Below are positions 1 through 13,878 of a stretch of 64,000 bases of DNA, piece by piece. The stretch is from positions 84,045,817 through 84,109,816 of the forward strand of contig NC_134702.1 of assembly GCF_043290135.1 (NCBI RefSeq), read 5' to 3'. The translations under genes and the position numbers were made by a program. The notes under the pieces were generated by a model. That model made no database searches. It saw nothing but the letters and a program-made list of their open reading frames with translations, and had not been told where the DNA came from. Origin of the DNA: Rhipicephalus microplus (Eukaryota > Arthropoda > Arachnida > Ixodida > Ixodidae). Each line of letters opens with the position of its first letter. The first letter of the stretch is position 1.

Positions 1-710
1 TAAAATGACCTATTTTTATTTCGATGAAGATGAACCCCTATAAGGTACAACTGACGGCGAGCATGTTGTCATGCGCCATACGTGCATTGCATGTATGCTG
101 GAAGGCTTGTGTTGTGTATGGGTTGAAGCAGTGTGATATAAAATCAGTCATGCATACACTGGTTGCGCGTGACGTCATTTCCGGCTGGAAAATTGAGCGA
201 CCGTCATGTTTGTCGACATTGAGTGACGCTACTCAGGCTGCACGGGCAGCTTACCGCCGGTTGTGAGCTTGTCGGTGTCATTCATGCGATATGGCGAAAG
301 GAAACGTGCCCACGCTTTGCCCGTCGTACTTCGAAGAACTTGTGGGACCGACTCGTGTACGCTATACCAAGCGAAAATTGAAATGTGCGGTGGTATATCG
401 ACCCGTACGAACTGCGCACCGGTAAGAATGCTACACCGATCTGCTGTGTTCCGTGAGACACGGCGACATCGTCAATTAGTGGTGCTTTCGACAAGTCACG
501 TCACGCAAACGAAGGCCCGCAAGTCGGACGGCCACAACTATTCCACCATGCAGTGGATGGGTGAAGAGCATAGCAGCAAAGCAGCTTCCATCACAGCGTG
601 TCATCGTTCTAGTCGAGGATAGTTAGGACGCTCTTTCCCGGTTGAAGTAAAACATCGGCTTCGACGGCATTTTGTAGTGAAGAGTGCGAACCCATGTTGC
701 ATCGTGGCGG
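1..710. other. unassigned DNA
   Basis: Only short overlapping open frames (60-120 codons) on both strands, none with a recognisable motif. I see no repeat or gene here. Confidence 0.5.
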
Positions 711-830
711 GGGAAATTTTAACGCGATAGCGTTAGAGAGCTCGTGTCGCAGAAAACCCGCCGCCGGCGTTTGCCCCGTTGGTTGTGAGCGAAAGATCGT
801 CTGCCCGCCTGTGACTGAAAAATCAAGTTA
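711..830 (+). repeat. dispersed repeat, copy 1 (GCGATAGCG family)
   Basis: The stretch around GCGATAGCGTTAGAGAGCTC and the following TTGTGAGCGAAA recurs in related form near 11,941-12,040 in the same orientation. I know this phrase as a common dispersed repeat of tick DNA, but I cannot name the family. It holds no coding sequence. Confidence 0.5.
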
Positions 831-1950
831 CCGAGATAGCCACCGGAGGCCATTACTTGTCCATGCGTGGGCGCGCGATTACACTGGAAAGCCGCGCGTT
901 CGAAGAAAAAAAAAATTGCTCAAGGTCACGAGGCGTGGTAGTTTCTTTGCCCTGCCACCCTTGCCTGCTCATCTTCCAGCGCCTCCGTCGGGACGAGAGA
1001 AGAGATAACGGAATTGCAGCATGCGACAAACCTTTGTAACTCCACTCGCACTGAACGAATTCTTGAAATTTTCGTGCAGCTGAATTCGTGAGACAATAAG
1101 CTCTTCTACTGAATTCATTCCATGGTTAGTTAAAAAAGTGTTTCAGGGCCCCTTTAACGCATTTTATTCGACAGGTGTCACGATGAAAACGAGCTCATTC
1201 GACGATAATAGCGCGCGCTGGTCCAATCTACTGTGTGCGTGTTTGTGTGCGTGCGTGTGTGTGTAACAAAAACATATTATTAAGTGTGCACTTAGCGGTT
1301 GAAGGCTGAGTGCACACTTAAGAGGCCGGATTTCACTATCGCGTTCAACTCTTAAAGGTGCATTTTCCCCTTAAAGGTGAAGGGTCCCCCAATTCTTTGG
1401 TGTTGTTTAGGAGGCCCCTTTTGCACGCTCCTGTCTAAGCCCATGTTCAGACGTCACCGCAGTTGTGCTCATTTCCATAGTGTTGCAATGCTTGGTTTAT
1501 TTTCTCCTCTGGAGCTACGGTTTCGTGGGATGTATACTGTTGGTGGTTCATCACGCTCTGGTACTGCGTCTAGGCAGGCAGTTCGAGCGATGTTCCCGAT
1601 TTTGTGGACGGTGTGCCCACTGCAAATGCATCCAGCGTGTTAGCCTGTCGCTATTTAGAGCGGTGAAAGCGCGCCGATGCTGCGGCAGTAGTCTGGTCAT
1701 AACGGCCGTAGCCCAGGGACTAGTAGGCTCGGTGCTCAGTCGCGGTTCAGACACGTTCATTTATTTTGCACTGTTAACCTCAGTTAACAACACGAGACGC
1801 GGCTATTCAAGTAGAAAAGGTCGGCTGTACATCGTTGTGAATCCAGGTGGCATTCTCGAGAAAGTGACGTGATCACGTAAGTAAACGTGGCAAACTTGGA
1901 CATGACTCGAAAATACCCCTACCTGTGATGAAGTGATGACCGCAGTTACG
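831..1950. other. unassigned DNA
   Basis: Contains a small hairpin (1280-1321, listed separately) and short random open frames. Nothing else is supported. Confidence 0.45.
1280..1321. other. perfect 13-bp inverted repeat
   Basis: TTAAGTGTGCACT at 1280-1292 is repeated as its exact complement at 1309-1321 across a 16-nt loop. It may be a remnant of a small inverted-repeat element; no neighbouring gene gives it a regulatory meaning. Confidence 0.55.
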
Positions 1951-2179
1951 GATTGTGGTTTAACGTCCCCAAAACCACTATACGATTATGAGACACGCCG
2001 TAGTTGAGGGTTCCGGCAACTTCGGCCATCTGGGGTTTTTTAACATGCGCCTAAATTTAAGCATACGGGCCTCCGGCATTCTCGCTTCCTCCGAAAATGT
2101 GGCCGCCGAGGTCTGGAATCGATTCTGCGACCTGCGGGTCTGCCGCTGAGTGCCTTAACCACTAGACCACCGTGGCGGG
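1951..2179 (-). mobile_element. tRNA-derived SINE (Ruka-like), copy 1
   Basis: Full-length but diverged copy. Read on the minus strand it begins with a tRNA-like head carrying the phrases CGGTGGTCTAGTGG and, further in, a B-box-like segment. It continues through the GCCCGTATGCTTAAATTTAGG region and ends in the GGACGTTAAACCACAATC-type tail. The same order is seen in the seven other copies in this window. Non-autonomous; it would depend on a LINE for mobility. No clear TSD. Confidence 0.8.
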
Positions 2180-5030
2180 TATCATTCTGCATGCAAAAAC
2201 GGCACAAATAGTCATGGTGAAGCCGGTAGCGCGACTGAAGACCAGATTTCACAGCTGCAAAGCTCCCGACTATACGCTTCTACGCAGCTGCTTATGTTGA
2301 CAAACATGGCGGTCCTCGGTCCTCTCGTTCCCTGATGTGGCGTACGTGCAACCCATGTATTGATCGGTTGTATCCGGTAGTGAGACTGTAGTGGGGACCG
2401 TCTTGAAGTAGTTGACGGGAGCTTTCTGATTGCAAGCCTGGATTGCTCATTAGGCATTTGCCTCGGACGCGCCAGAATGCTACTCAGCTGAGACCACTCG
2501 GACTCAAAGTAGTGAATCGGTTTAAACGGGTCTGCTCATCGGTGCAGTGCTGGTGGTGGGAAACATTTAATTACAAAAGAGAGGCGTAGAACCTATTTAA
2601 AGGTCCATGCAGGCTAGGTGGAATCTTTATTCTGGGACCCCATTGGTTGAAAACCTCCGTCCTGTATACAGTCCTCTACCACGATATGCCTGCCCATAAT
2701 ATCGGTGATGTGCCAGGGCGCTAAAGGTTCTTCCGACTAAGTGCTGCACTTTCAGATGTCTGAGTTGTTTTGTGCTGTGCCAAGAGGCTCAGTGAATGAA
2801 GCACCGCATGAAATATGTGGACATAAATAACATAAATAAGCCATCTTTCCTTCGCGTGAAAGAAAATAGCGCGTAAACGTTTCTCGAGGCGGTGATCCAG
2901 GCTCACGCCTCATATATCTTACGCGTGCTATAATACGGTTGGCGGCAGGAATGTTTTCAAGTGTTTAAAAGTGTGGATATTACACCGACGTTGCGGGAAG
3001 CGTCGACAAGCTAAGCGGGCCGCCTCAGTTCGTACATATATATCGCTTGTCGCGCATTTTCTGTAGCGTTTTTTTCTTGTTCACAGAAATTGGCAATGGC
3101 CCAGGAGGAGCAAGAGCGGGCATCGGTAAAGTTGAGGCAACTTTGTGAGGCTGGAAAATGGTTCACTTTTTGGCCGATATCGTGCGATGCGCGGTGTGCA
3201 AGTAGGACCATCGACCTTTACCCAGACGCCTCCCCGAGCGGCACTATCATCCTACCACGGCTGCGCTCAACATTCCGCCTCTCATTCCGACATCGCTTCC
3301 TTTTGACTCTTTGCATCCACTGCGGAGTTAATCTGCCTTAAAAATCGACCCATGCAGGGTTTGGGGTCGGGGAGAGGGAATAGACGCTGGAGTAAAACAT
3401 GCCTCCCCTCTACCCCCTCGATAAAGAATTTTGAGCATGTATATACACCGGACTGCACGAAACGTTACGGTACAATCTGTTCGAGCAAGAAGCTACGATG
3501 TCGCCACCAGCGTGGCTTTTCGTAGAGCTCCGTCTCAAAATGTTTGTGAGGGAGCTCCCTGTTGTTAATTGTCGCAGGAGTTCACCGTGCATTGTTTTGT
3601 TCGCGTTACATCTTTCGCAATCTCGTCGACGTGACGCGAGTGCTAGTTTAATATAGTACTGCCACCGTTGTCACTTTGCAAAGAAAGAAAACTGAAGTAA
3701 TGTAATGAATAAAGTGAAAGTAAAATGTTGTATACTTTCATTCAAAAGCTACGCACTTTCGTTTCAAGATGCAAGTAAAAGCTGGTTGTACAGACGACTA
3801 ACCAGTGATTACTCTCCTACCCACTCCCCCTTCAAAAGAAAGACATTAAGGGCAGAGACACGTTGATTGATTTCTCTGATGTCGCCTAACAAAAGAAGCC
3901 ATACAGTGTTGCGCAAAAAAATACTAAAGGGAAGTCTAATACATCTTTTTGTTTCTGCAAGAAGGGGAGCAGCCTTTTACTATAGGGTCGGGCACACAGT
4001 ATCACTCCCTTTGGACTCGTTACGTAACGCTTCTTCTATAATCTTTACGTCCTTTGTTTGAGTGAATAATGCAGATTAAATTCATGTCACGCGGCAGCTA
4101 AAACTTAAAAATGACGCGATCCACGCAGCCATTCATTCATTTCAAGAAGACAGCATAACCCGACGCGAGCGCTGCGAAAGAATCTGGCGAATACAATAGT
4201 GATCTCCTTCCGGATGAAATGGCTTCTTTTACGGCTCTCCTCGTTCAGCTTCTTCTTGCTCATCTTGAGCAGAAAAGGGCAATGAGTAGAGGAAAAGGAG
4301 GAGAAGGGGGTCATGACGGAGCAGGGCCTCGCGTCTTTTGTCGCCTACTTCATCCCACTTGCGTCGCTGGGTCATTGGCCGTCACTCAAGGAGTAGAGCT
4401 TGAAAACAAAGCTCGCGAGGCACTGTATAGGACCCGGGGGTCGCATCCTTAGTCGTCTTGCCTTCATTCTTTCTTTACCTGTCTTTCTACCCTCGTCGCG
4501 ACAGAGAGGGTCAGAAAAGCGAGCCAAGAATAGGCGGCGCGGTGACAACGGAATCGGCTCCCCAGCCTCCAAGAGCTCCACTTCGTTTCCGAGGCGAAAC
4601 AATAGCGAATCCCCTCCTCTTGCCGCTACCACACAGCCACTGCCGCTGTCAGCACGGTTTGTGCTCCTGGGCGAACACCCAAGATCGTCCCCGTTTTACT
4701 ACGCTGCGAAGACATTGTGGTTGGCGGCTCTTATTTATATAGCCCCACACCATCCGCCCTCTCTAGCTGTCCTCCTTCTCTCCGGTTCCTCCCTATTCCC
4801 TTCTTTTCTCTCAGGTAAGTGGTTATGGCATTGTCGTATAGGCTCGCGCATATAAGGGGCATGGGAGGTGACCCCTTCCCTCTATACCTAGTCTTCTCAC
4901 TGTATTCGGGTCGTAAGAGCATCAGTAAGAGGGTGTCGTAAAGATCCGATGGGGTGAGGCGGGGGATTGGCTACAGTGATTCTGACTTCTCCCCCCAAAC
5001 GGAAACCCTGCGCACACGTATGGGCTCTGT
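2180..5030. other. unassigned DNA
   Basis: No protein family recognised on either strand. The 4.2-4.9 kb part is C/T-rich with overlapping open frames of up to 151 codons (4400-4855, plus), but their translations look like random Pro/Ser/Arg-rich sequence. A TTATTTATATAG phrase lies near 4730; I do not call a promoter from it. Confidence 0.45.
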
Positions 5031-5222
5031 GACGTCTTAACGCAATGTCGCGAGTTCAATTTCCGGTGGCCGCGGCTTCATCGCGATCGAAAAGAATGCC
5101 CGAAAGCGCCCCCGTGTTTCGGGCTTTTAACTGGTTGACATTAAGAAACCACTGGTGGTCGAAATTAACCAAGAATTCACCACACTCGGGGTCTCTCAGA
5201 GCATCGAAATAGGTTTGTTCTG
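5031..5222 (+). mobile_element. decayed tRNA-headed SINE leading into the CAA repeat
   Basis: The segment GTCGCGAGTTCAATTTCC resembles a B-box, and downstream phrases (ACTGGTGGTCGAAATTA, GGGTCTCTCAGAGC) match the body of tick SINEs in the right order. It ends directly in ACAACAACAAC. The copy is diverged and I cannot place its 5' end exactly. The match is by memory of tick SINE consensus phrases. Confidence 0.5.
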
Positions 5223-6238
<1,016 letters not shown>

Positions 6239-6239
<1 letters not shown>

Positions 6240-6561
6240 TGAAGATGAAGATGAAGAAGATGAATTCAGATGAAGATGAAGATGAAGAAGATGAATTCAG
6301 ATGAAGATGAATTCAGATGAAGATGAAGAAGATGAATTCAGATGAAGATGAAGAAGATGAATTCAGATGAAGATGAAGAAGATGAATTCAGATGAAGATG
6401 AAGAAGATGAATTCAGATGAAGATGAAGAAGATGAATTCAGATGAAGATGAAGAAGATGAATTCAGATGAAGATGAAGAAGATGAATTCAGATGAAGATG
6501 AAGAAGATGAATTCAGATGAAGATGAAGAAGATGAATTCAGATGAAGATGAAGAAGATGAA
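6239..6561 (+). repeat. 25-bp minisatellite (GATGAAGAAGATGAATTCA)
   Basis: Two 31-bp units and one 16-bp unit are followed by about nine 25-bp units and a partial one, nearly identical to each other, each with an EcoRI site (GAATTC). Because 25 is not divisible by three, the reading frame rotates every unit, so a coding role is unlikely. It abuts the CAA repeat without a gap. Confidence 0.93.
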
Positions 6562-7510
6562 CGACGACGACGATGACGAAATCGCAACTATAAGAATAGC
6601 AACAGTGCACAAACATGCTTTTAACTCTTACAAGATGAGCGCTCCACATTGCCTATAGCAGAAGAGGCGCTTTACTTTGATAAGCAGTGTCCGATAAGAA
6701 ATATCACTCGTTTATAGCTAACCACTAACAATAGTTTGCAAAGCGAAGATCGACACTAACATCCATACAACTTTTTCTCTCAACGTATTGCATGTCAGTA
6801 TACCGACGGCATGGTCGAATTTTATACCATGGAAGCGCTCGTTTTCTGTGTAGCGCACGATTCAGGTCCCTCTAATTACGCGACGGTTTTGATATATTAA
6901 AAGGTGCACATTGGGGTATAGTGCTTGCAAGACACTCTTAGCATGCACTGTATTTCACAGTTCATCTTCGACGGTGCTGCGGCACTGTTAGAATAAGAAC
7001 ATCTACGTGCATGACAAAACATATATATTAAACTGAAAGAGCTATGCCTAGTCAGCTTGCTCCTGCGGCCTCTCCCAGATGTCTCGTAAGGTCAGAGGTG
7101 GGTGTGAAGACACGGGAACAATGTGATCCTGAACCACACTCCCGATTTGGACGCCTTGCAGTGTTCTATAGAAGGCAGGCTGAAGTTATGACCGAGGTGC
7201 ATCACCGCAGGGAGATCGCCAGGACCGATTGGACCATCTGCATCGTTGTTGAAAAAGCAGACAGCATTAAAGGTGTACATCATCGTGGTTTCCGAATGCC
7301 GGCCTTGAATTCACATTGGTTGCTAATGGCAACAAGCCTTCGCCTTATTGTGGGTACGTAGGCATAACCCAGAGAAAGAGAGAAAAAGAGAGAAAGAGAG
7401 AGAATATAGAATGTGAAGGGAGGTTAACTAGAGTACGTTCAGTATGTTACCCTACACGTGGGGAGAGGCGAATAACGGAGCGAAATAGAAGGAAACAAGG
7501 AGAGAGCGTC
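6562..7510. other. unassigned DNA
   Basis: No recognisable gene. A short GA-rich tract lies near 7370-7403. Confidence 0.45.
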
Positions 7511-7711
7511 CATATGATTACGAGAGACGCCGTAGTGGAGGGATCCGGAAATTTCGACCACCTGGGGTTCTTTAACGTGCACCCAAATCTGAACACACGG
7601 GCCTACAACATTTTCGCCTCCAAATAAAACGCAGCCGCCGCAGCCGGGATTCGATCTCGCGGCCTGCATGCGGGTTGGCAACCGAGTACCTTAGCCACTA
7701 GACCCCCTGCG
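7511..7711 (-). mobile_element. tRNA-derived SINE (Ruka-like), copy 2
   Basis: Minus-strand copy that keeps the tRNA-like head (CTAGTGGCTAAGGTACTCGG at the right end) and body, but lacks the last ~35 bp of the usual tail. The head runs into a G homopolymer of about 16 at 7711-7726. No TSD seen. Confidence 0.85.
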
Positions 7712-7726
7712 GGGGGGGGGGGGGGG

Positions 7727-8394
7727 TACAGCGCTCAGTTTCACATGGAAGGACAGGTAGTCAACCTACATGGCCGTCCTCCTTCCTTTCTCCTTTTCCT
7801 CCTTTACAGGCTTTCACTAGGTTTGTTGCGTTCAAGATCTGTAAAAGAGCTGGAGTGGCTTTCCGGGCTGATGCGCTGTAAAGCTAGGTTCACACAGGAA
7901 CAGGGTGATGCTTTAGGCTAACTCAAAAAGTTTCTCAAGGTTTATATTGGCAGATTACATGTGACGTCGCGGAAGCAGCCTCTCACTTCTGATCTCACGC
8001 TTTCCGATTTTTATAACCGTAATTTCGAGGAGATGTTGATATTCATTACGTCAGTGGATGCTATATTGCGGAAGCTTGGGGCTGAATTTGTTCACCGTAT
8101 ACCTTATTTGTGCGTGTTTTGTGGCTCAAGCAGCCTCGGACCATACCCGGTGAGCCGGTAGAGACCTGGATAATGAGTCCCACCCACTTTAGATTGTCAT
8201 CTGCTACGCTCTAAGTACGAGTGCGTAACTTAAATAGGGACATAGGAGGACAAAAACTCAGCAAGACAAGGTCTTGTATTTTTTTTACTGCTTCATTCAG
8301 AAATGCTCATTGACTTGAATTTAACTTGTTCTGAATAGCGCGTTCAGAATGCTTTTGCGCTGCATTGAAGGTGGCGACAGGTCAAGTTCAAGCC
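7727..8394. other. unassigned DNA
   Basis: Open frames up to 66 codons only; nothing recognised. Confidence 0.45.
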
Positions 8395-8740
8395 AAATTA
8401 AGTGTTTAGAACAAGTGTTTTAACGATTTATAGTACTTGGCACTATACTATGGGAGAGCACAAGGCCGTCCCAACAGACCTGATGGACCGTACACGTGTT
8501 GGTACTCTATACTCTGGGAGAGCATAAAGCCATCCCGTGGGTCTCACACTTGATGAGGCCCTGTTGACAAAAATTACCGTGCGTCAATTGTCATTAGTGT
8601 TTAGAAACAAAAATGACCATGTGTTGCCTGTCGATATAGCCTGTGTATTTAGAAAGAATGTTGAACGATTTAGAGTACTTGGTGCTCTATTATGGGAGAA
8701 CAGTCACAATGCATCTATAAAGTTCCACACGTGGTGAGAA
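8395..8740 (+). repeat. hairpin-bearing satellite-like repeat, small cluster
   Basis: About four degenerate units share the order GTGTTTAGAA, AACGATTTAGAGTAC, then a CTCT block, then TATGGGAGAGCA and a GCCGTCCC-like block. The same unit forms the larger array at 32,975-34,690. Unit spacing is irregular (roughly 50-130 bp). The centre, AGAGTACTTGGTGCTCT, can fold into a short hairpin. Confidence 0.75.
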
Positions 8741-9103
8741 ACACGTACACGAGCTACAAAAGTTACGCGCTCGTACCATGTCGTGAATCCTCAACCCGCT
8801 CAATCAGCCGTTTTGACATCTCCAACGTCACAGCTTTCGCAGCTCTCTTTTGACGTTTTAGTCAATGTGTGTCACGATAAGTCTGAGAAAGCGACTTGAA
8901 AATTCAAATGAATTAGTTCTAGGTTGTCTGTCCTTTGTCAAAACTCGTCATGGCATTCGCTACAGGAACGCGAAAATCGTGTAAAGTACAATTTCGTGTG
9001 AGGTTGCCGAGTGATTTTGGTGTCTACACTTCGTTAAGTTAAGGCACGACCACTAAATGAAAAAAAAAAGCGGCCGTGTTTTAGGATTGCCACTTTTCTT
9101 CAA
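8741..9103. other. unassigned DNA
   Basis: Nothing recognised. Confidence 0.4.
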
Positions 9104-9168
<65 letters not shown>

Positions 9169-9177
9169 ATCAATCGA
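9104..9177 (+). repeat. (AATC)n microsatellite
   Basis: About 16 perfect AATC units followed by two units with a G substitution. Confidence 0.95.
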
Positions 9178-9539
9178 ACAACTATCCGTAGGATATTATA
9201 GGAGATTAAGTTAATGTTGATCAATACGCGCCATTTTAAGTCACGCAGTGCCATTTTATGTAACCCTGCCTTGATGTTAGCGAACACAAAAACCCTACAC
9301 TGAGCTAACCAACTAGTCTAATTGATGAAATAATAAGTACGATTCGAATGACGAGTGTACTTAAAGCAGTCAGGTTTTGGTTAAAGCTTAAATGTGCTGC
9401 ACTGAAAAGGGAACACACATAATTCTTGGATTGATAGCGCTTCATTGCGTCTGAATATACAAGGCCTCTGAAATTTAAGACATAAAAGAACATTAAAATT
9501 TAATCAGCACATATGCTGAAAAAAATATCGGATAATCAG

Positions 9540-10935
9540 ATAGGGTATATAGGGTGGTCTAAAATGAGACATGGGGCAAAACGTGACATTTTGACTTTGC
9601 CGGCTTATGTAGCCAATACGAAAACTAGTTTTCTTTTTTCTCTTTTCCAGCAATAAGTGCTGGTCCTTGTCTGCCTTTTCATGCATAAAGGTTGATGTTT
9701 TGGGATGTTAAACTCTACATATCAATCAAAGGTTAATGATTGCTCACAGCCTTCGCGCGGGAAAAATTACATGGCTGGTGTCAGCGTGTTCATGACCCGT
9801 CAAAAGGGTGAAACTCCGTTCGGCCAAATTTTTGGATCCGTGCGTGAAGCTACTCCTGCGTCAGTACAGCAAAGTAAATATTTGTTTTGTTACTTTAGAC
9901 TACGAACTTCACAACACCAAAAGTTTAGTTCGTGTGGTGCTCGGGAACAAAGCGGTATTTTTTTAAAGTCTGGTATGTGATAGGGGCAAAATGCGACAAA
10001 AAGGCATTCTATTGCCGTATAGAGTGTCTTAATTATTGAACCACAAATATACAATCATGATATAAAATAGTTCTTTGCTTAGGAAAGCTCAAACATACAA
10101 GAAAACAATATATAGAGGTTCTCCATAAAAAAGCCACATAAAAAGCACTGTTTGTCGTTCAGAACATGACTCCTTCCATTTGCGCTACGTGAATGTTTTT
10201 CCGTCACGGTTGCAAGGATGCTCTCTAGAGACGCGTAAAAAAAATATCGTGGAAACTTTAAGTCAAGAAACTTCCCAAACACGTCTTGGGGTTGCGTTTC
10301 AACGACTCTAAACGAACAAGCGCTAGAAAATCTGAATAGCACAGTTTGAAATTCATTGCCTGACAAAGCCTGGTGGACAAAGCCATAAAACGCCTGAGCA
10401 GTTCTGCATCAAAAATGGCAAAAAGTGGTGAACATATGTAGAAAAAATATCCAGACTTTAAATGGTGAACAATCCAATTAGGTGCAAAGGTTCAACGCAA
10501 GACAACATTAGCACAAAGAACGACTGGCGGTGCTTGATCTGCAAGGTGTTTCGGAGCAGCACAACGTCACGTTCTTTCTAGATTCAATGCATGGCGTTCA
10601 AGGACTGGGCTCCTTGAGGCTGCGTAAGGACCCGCAGTGTAAACTTTGAGCCTTTCTGCTGCAAAAAACAGAAGGAATGTTTTTTCACACGGTCTCGTTT
10701 TACCCCACGCAGCGTCTCGTTTTGCCCTGTCGGTTGGGGCAAAATGAGACACCTGGAGCATTTTTATTCATTTTTAAAATAATGGGTATGAATGGTGGCA
10801 ACATGACAACATATATGTAGCACATGCCTTGTGCCCAAAAAGAAAGTTTGTGCATTTATGTTTGATTGTAAGGAGTGAAATAAAAAAGAAATATTCACTA
10901 TTTAAAAAAATTGTCGCATTAGACCCCACCCCATC
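9540..10935. mobile_element. candidate non-autonomous DNA transposon remnant with GGGGCAAAATGAGAC motifs
   Basis: The motif GGGGCAAAATGAGAC or a close variant occurs near 9572, 9985 and 10,737, and as its complement near 10,690 and 10,714. Two copies form an inverted repeat (10,714-10,727 with 10,737-10,750, one mismatch). The outer parts are loosely complementary: AGGGTGGTCTAAAATGAGAC at the left and, on the opposite strand near 10,908-10,930, a GGGGTGGGGTCTAATGCGAC-like phrase. No transposase is recognisable. I infer a decayed element; I could not find a TSD. Confidence 0.4.
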
Positions 10936-11940
10936 CTACATACAAGTTCAATAATCTGCACTTTTATAATAATCGTTACATTTGAAGCGATATTACAAAG
11001 AGTCTGACTGATAGCGTAAGACTTTTGGTGATTGTCAATAGATATTCACCGTTGCAGTTGTTCAAATGACACTTATAAAACACCCCAGACAATAAATAAG
11101 TGCTACATTATGGCAAAAAAAAAAATCCACGAATTGCGGCCGGTTTCGAGTGTGAACCGGCCACCATCCTGCTATCTCAAAAATCTGCCGGGCCGGTCTA
11201 AAACCGGGCAGGTAGAGATTCTAAGTTCGCAATGTGGCCTTTGGTACCACGTCATTTTTCAACCTTTTTGAGTGATCTTGCATAACTCAGGGTTCTTGCC
11301 TAGTACGCCTTTAAAAAAGCTCGCTCGTAGACGAAGAGACTTCAAGCTTGCGCGACCCCTTTTGTGATCGGTCATCGTACTCCCAGCGCGTGTCTGTGTT
11401 CTTTCTCGCTTGTAATGCCGTGCCAACTGCTTCGCGACATGTGCTTGATCCTCGCCGACTCGCGCATAATTAGCCTGCCGACTCCATTGTCTCACTTGCC
11501 AAAATTATTGTTCTCTCTTTTTGCCAGTAATTCGCCAACCCAGACAATACAAATTTGCCGGCGCGTTCTGAATTGCGTCACTGGATGAGATTAAAGAGCC
11601 ACTTTCATCCCCGCACCCTCCGTTTTCGTGTTAGTGGAGGGACTTGGACACGGTTTAAGTGCTTGAAGTTTCGAGCTAACAACAGCAACGCAGCGGTGCG
11701 CCGGATCGGGGTCAAACGGTTCCACTAAACTTGGCACATCGTCTCTAAAGGTCTAACGGCTCTCCCAAGTGGTTTCTACGACACGGCGCCGTAAAAAAGG
11801 CCCGAACCAAAAAAGTGTGCGTGAAGTACTCTCGCCCTACCTTCTATATTTTGCGACGGTGAACGAACTGCAAGGCCGTAAATTCATAGTGTATATATAA
11901 CCGCATGCATAGATAACTGGTTTTACTGTACATTGCGTCG
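10936..11940. other. unassigned DNA
   Basis: Short open frames only. No repeat recognised. Confidence 0.4.
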
Positions 11941-12085
11941 CAATGGCTTTCAGTGCGATAGCGTTTGTGAGCTTGTTTCGCAGCAATTCAGGTGTCGGCG
12001 TTGTTTATTGTGAGCGAAAAATCGCCACGGGTGCAAATAATAAAAAAAATCATGGCTCTGAGTTGGTCTCGAAACCAGATCCATT
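11941..12085 (+). repeat. dispersed repeat, copy 2 (GCGATAGCG family)
   Basis: Phrases GTGCGATAGCGTTTGTGAGC, TTTCGCAG and TTGTGAGCGAAAAATCG correspond in order and spacing to 711-830. The copies are clearly diverged. Confidence 0.5.
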
Positions 12086-13842
12086 GCTTCGCAAGCAGGC
12101 GTTTTGCCACAGAGTCACACCATTGCTTAACCCTCCCGCTTCCCCTTTCTCTCTCAAATGAATAAAAAGAAACAAGACAAATACATTTTACTAGTGGAAT
12201 AATGCGAGAAGTTGCGAAGCGTGGCTGAAGCGTTGAGTCGCGCCTAGCATACTGGCGCGCAGCGAGTGGTTGCGCAGGGGCGCCACGAGTGGTTTAAAGG
12301 CCCATTCATCACAAAACATTCTATAGTTTTGTTAGTTATTATTAGAAGCAACAGCACCAGCGAAGTGTGTAGTTGAACAGGTGTACATGTTGCCATATCA
12401 ATGATTAGTGGGTACTTTGCTAATTCGCAAAAGGATGGATTATAGCGTAGTGTGCATTTCGCAACTGTAATTGCAGTAGGAGATAGTATGAACCACTCAT
12501 TGCTACGCGCGCAGACGTTCTTATTTATTTATTTATTTTTTTGCGGCATGGTTGAGGCCTTCACTGAGTGGAGAAGCCGGACTAGCGATTGAGAAGGCGA
12601 TGCGAGCAGACCCCTTGAAGGCAACGAACAAGTATCCTCCAAGTTTATGAGACAAACCAAACTGTACGGACTGGAAACTGAAAGGTCCTTTCTGGGCGTG
12701 TGTCAGTACGAGGTGCGGAGCCCTCTCCTCACAGCATAGCTCCTTTCGCAAGTGCAAGGCAGATAACCAAACTGAGCCTCACTAATCTCCCCGCATTCTC
12801 TTTATGCTTATCTCTCTCTCTCTTTCTCTACAATCTTATTCTCTTTCTATATTCATAAGTTCTGATTGGATATTGGAATAATTAAGTTCATTATAATCGA
12901 CAATACAACAAATGTTGAGTGAGACCGTGGATTATAGTTTTCGCTTTCCTCTATACCTCGAACGAACGCCCCAAAAAGCGTCCGCCAGACTCTTCAACTG
13001 CCGCCTCTTGAGTTTGGTCGAGGTCCAAAAGTTTGTCGCTTGCCATGCCTCGCCTCTCAGACATGACTCGTCCCACTCTTTTCGTCATTCGTCTCGTGTA
13101 CCGTCTCTCCCAGAATTCGCGGTTTCTGGGGCAACCCTTCTGTTGGAAAAATAGAAAGACAGAAGAACAACCAAGGTAAAGCAAAACTATATTGTCGATC
13201 TCTTTTTTTACTGTGTTTCTAGGAAGGAACAAAAAGGTAACGACCTAACTGCTCCTCTCCCCTTCTTTCGAAAAGCTTACTAGCCGAAGAAAAAAAATAA
13301 AGATAAGCAACTGACGCGAGTGGTTCGAGCGACGTCTATACGAGTCGCGACTGTCTGCATACCTGTACTTGTTCGAGGGCCTGATTGGTGTTTGCAGAGA
13401 GCTGCTGCCGAGACTGTAAATCGAGCTATAGCGCATATACGCGGGCGCAGTTATGAGAGGGTCGTAGAGAGTTCTGTGCCAGGTTTTCAAACGTTTTCTC
13501 GGTCAAGTCGTCGCCACCGCTTGACATTAATCACGTAACTCCGGGGCAGTGCCGCACGCACTATGAGCCGTGTCAGTCTCCGCGCGACTCGGCTGTCATT
13601 TCGAGCGAGTCTCCGTGCCACGTAAGTGGCTGAGTAAGCGGCCACACCGAGGCGCTACGGAGAGAGAAGGGTTACTGCGCTCTTGTTTTTGCGGGGATGC
13701 GATGACTAAAAGCCACTCCCGGGTATAGCATGTCTCGCTTCTTTGTATATAAGCGGGCTCTCTTCCGGTCAATGTGGTTGCTTTTAATATAGAAGCTGTG
13801 CGTATAGGTTCTTCGTTCTTGGACTTTTTCCTCAGGTACATA
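12086..13842. other. unassigned DNA
   Basis: Low-complexity TTTATTTATT near 12,520 and CT-rich stretch near 12,805. No protein recognised. Confidence 0.4.
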
Positions 13843-13843
13843 A

Positions 13844-13870
<27 letters not shown>
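13843..13870 (+). repeat. (GA)n microsatellite
   Basis: About 14 GA units, directly beside other purine-rich sequence. Confidence 0.9.

Positions 13871-13878
<8 letters not shown>

Noticed and set aside
4400..4855. 151-codon plus-strand frame with a TATA-like phrase and a TCTCTCAGGTAAGT splice-like phrase nearby
   Set aside because: No recognisable protein, competing frames on both strands, and single splice-like words are expected by chance.
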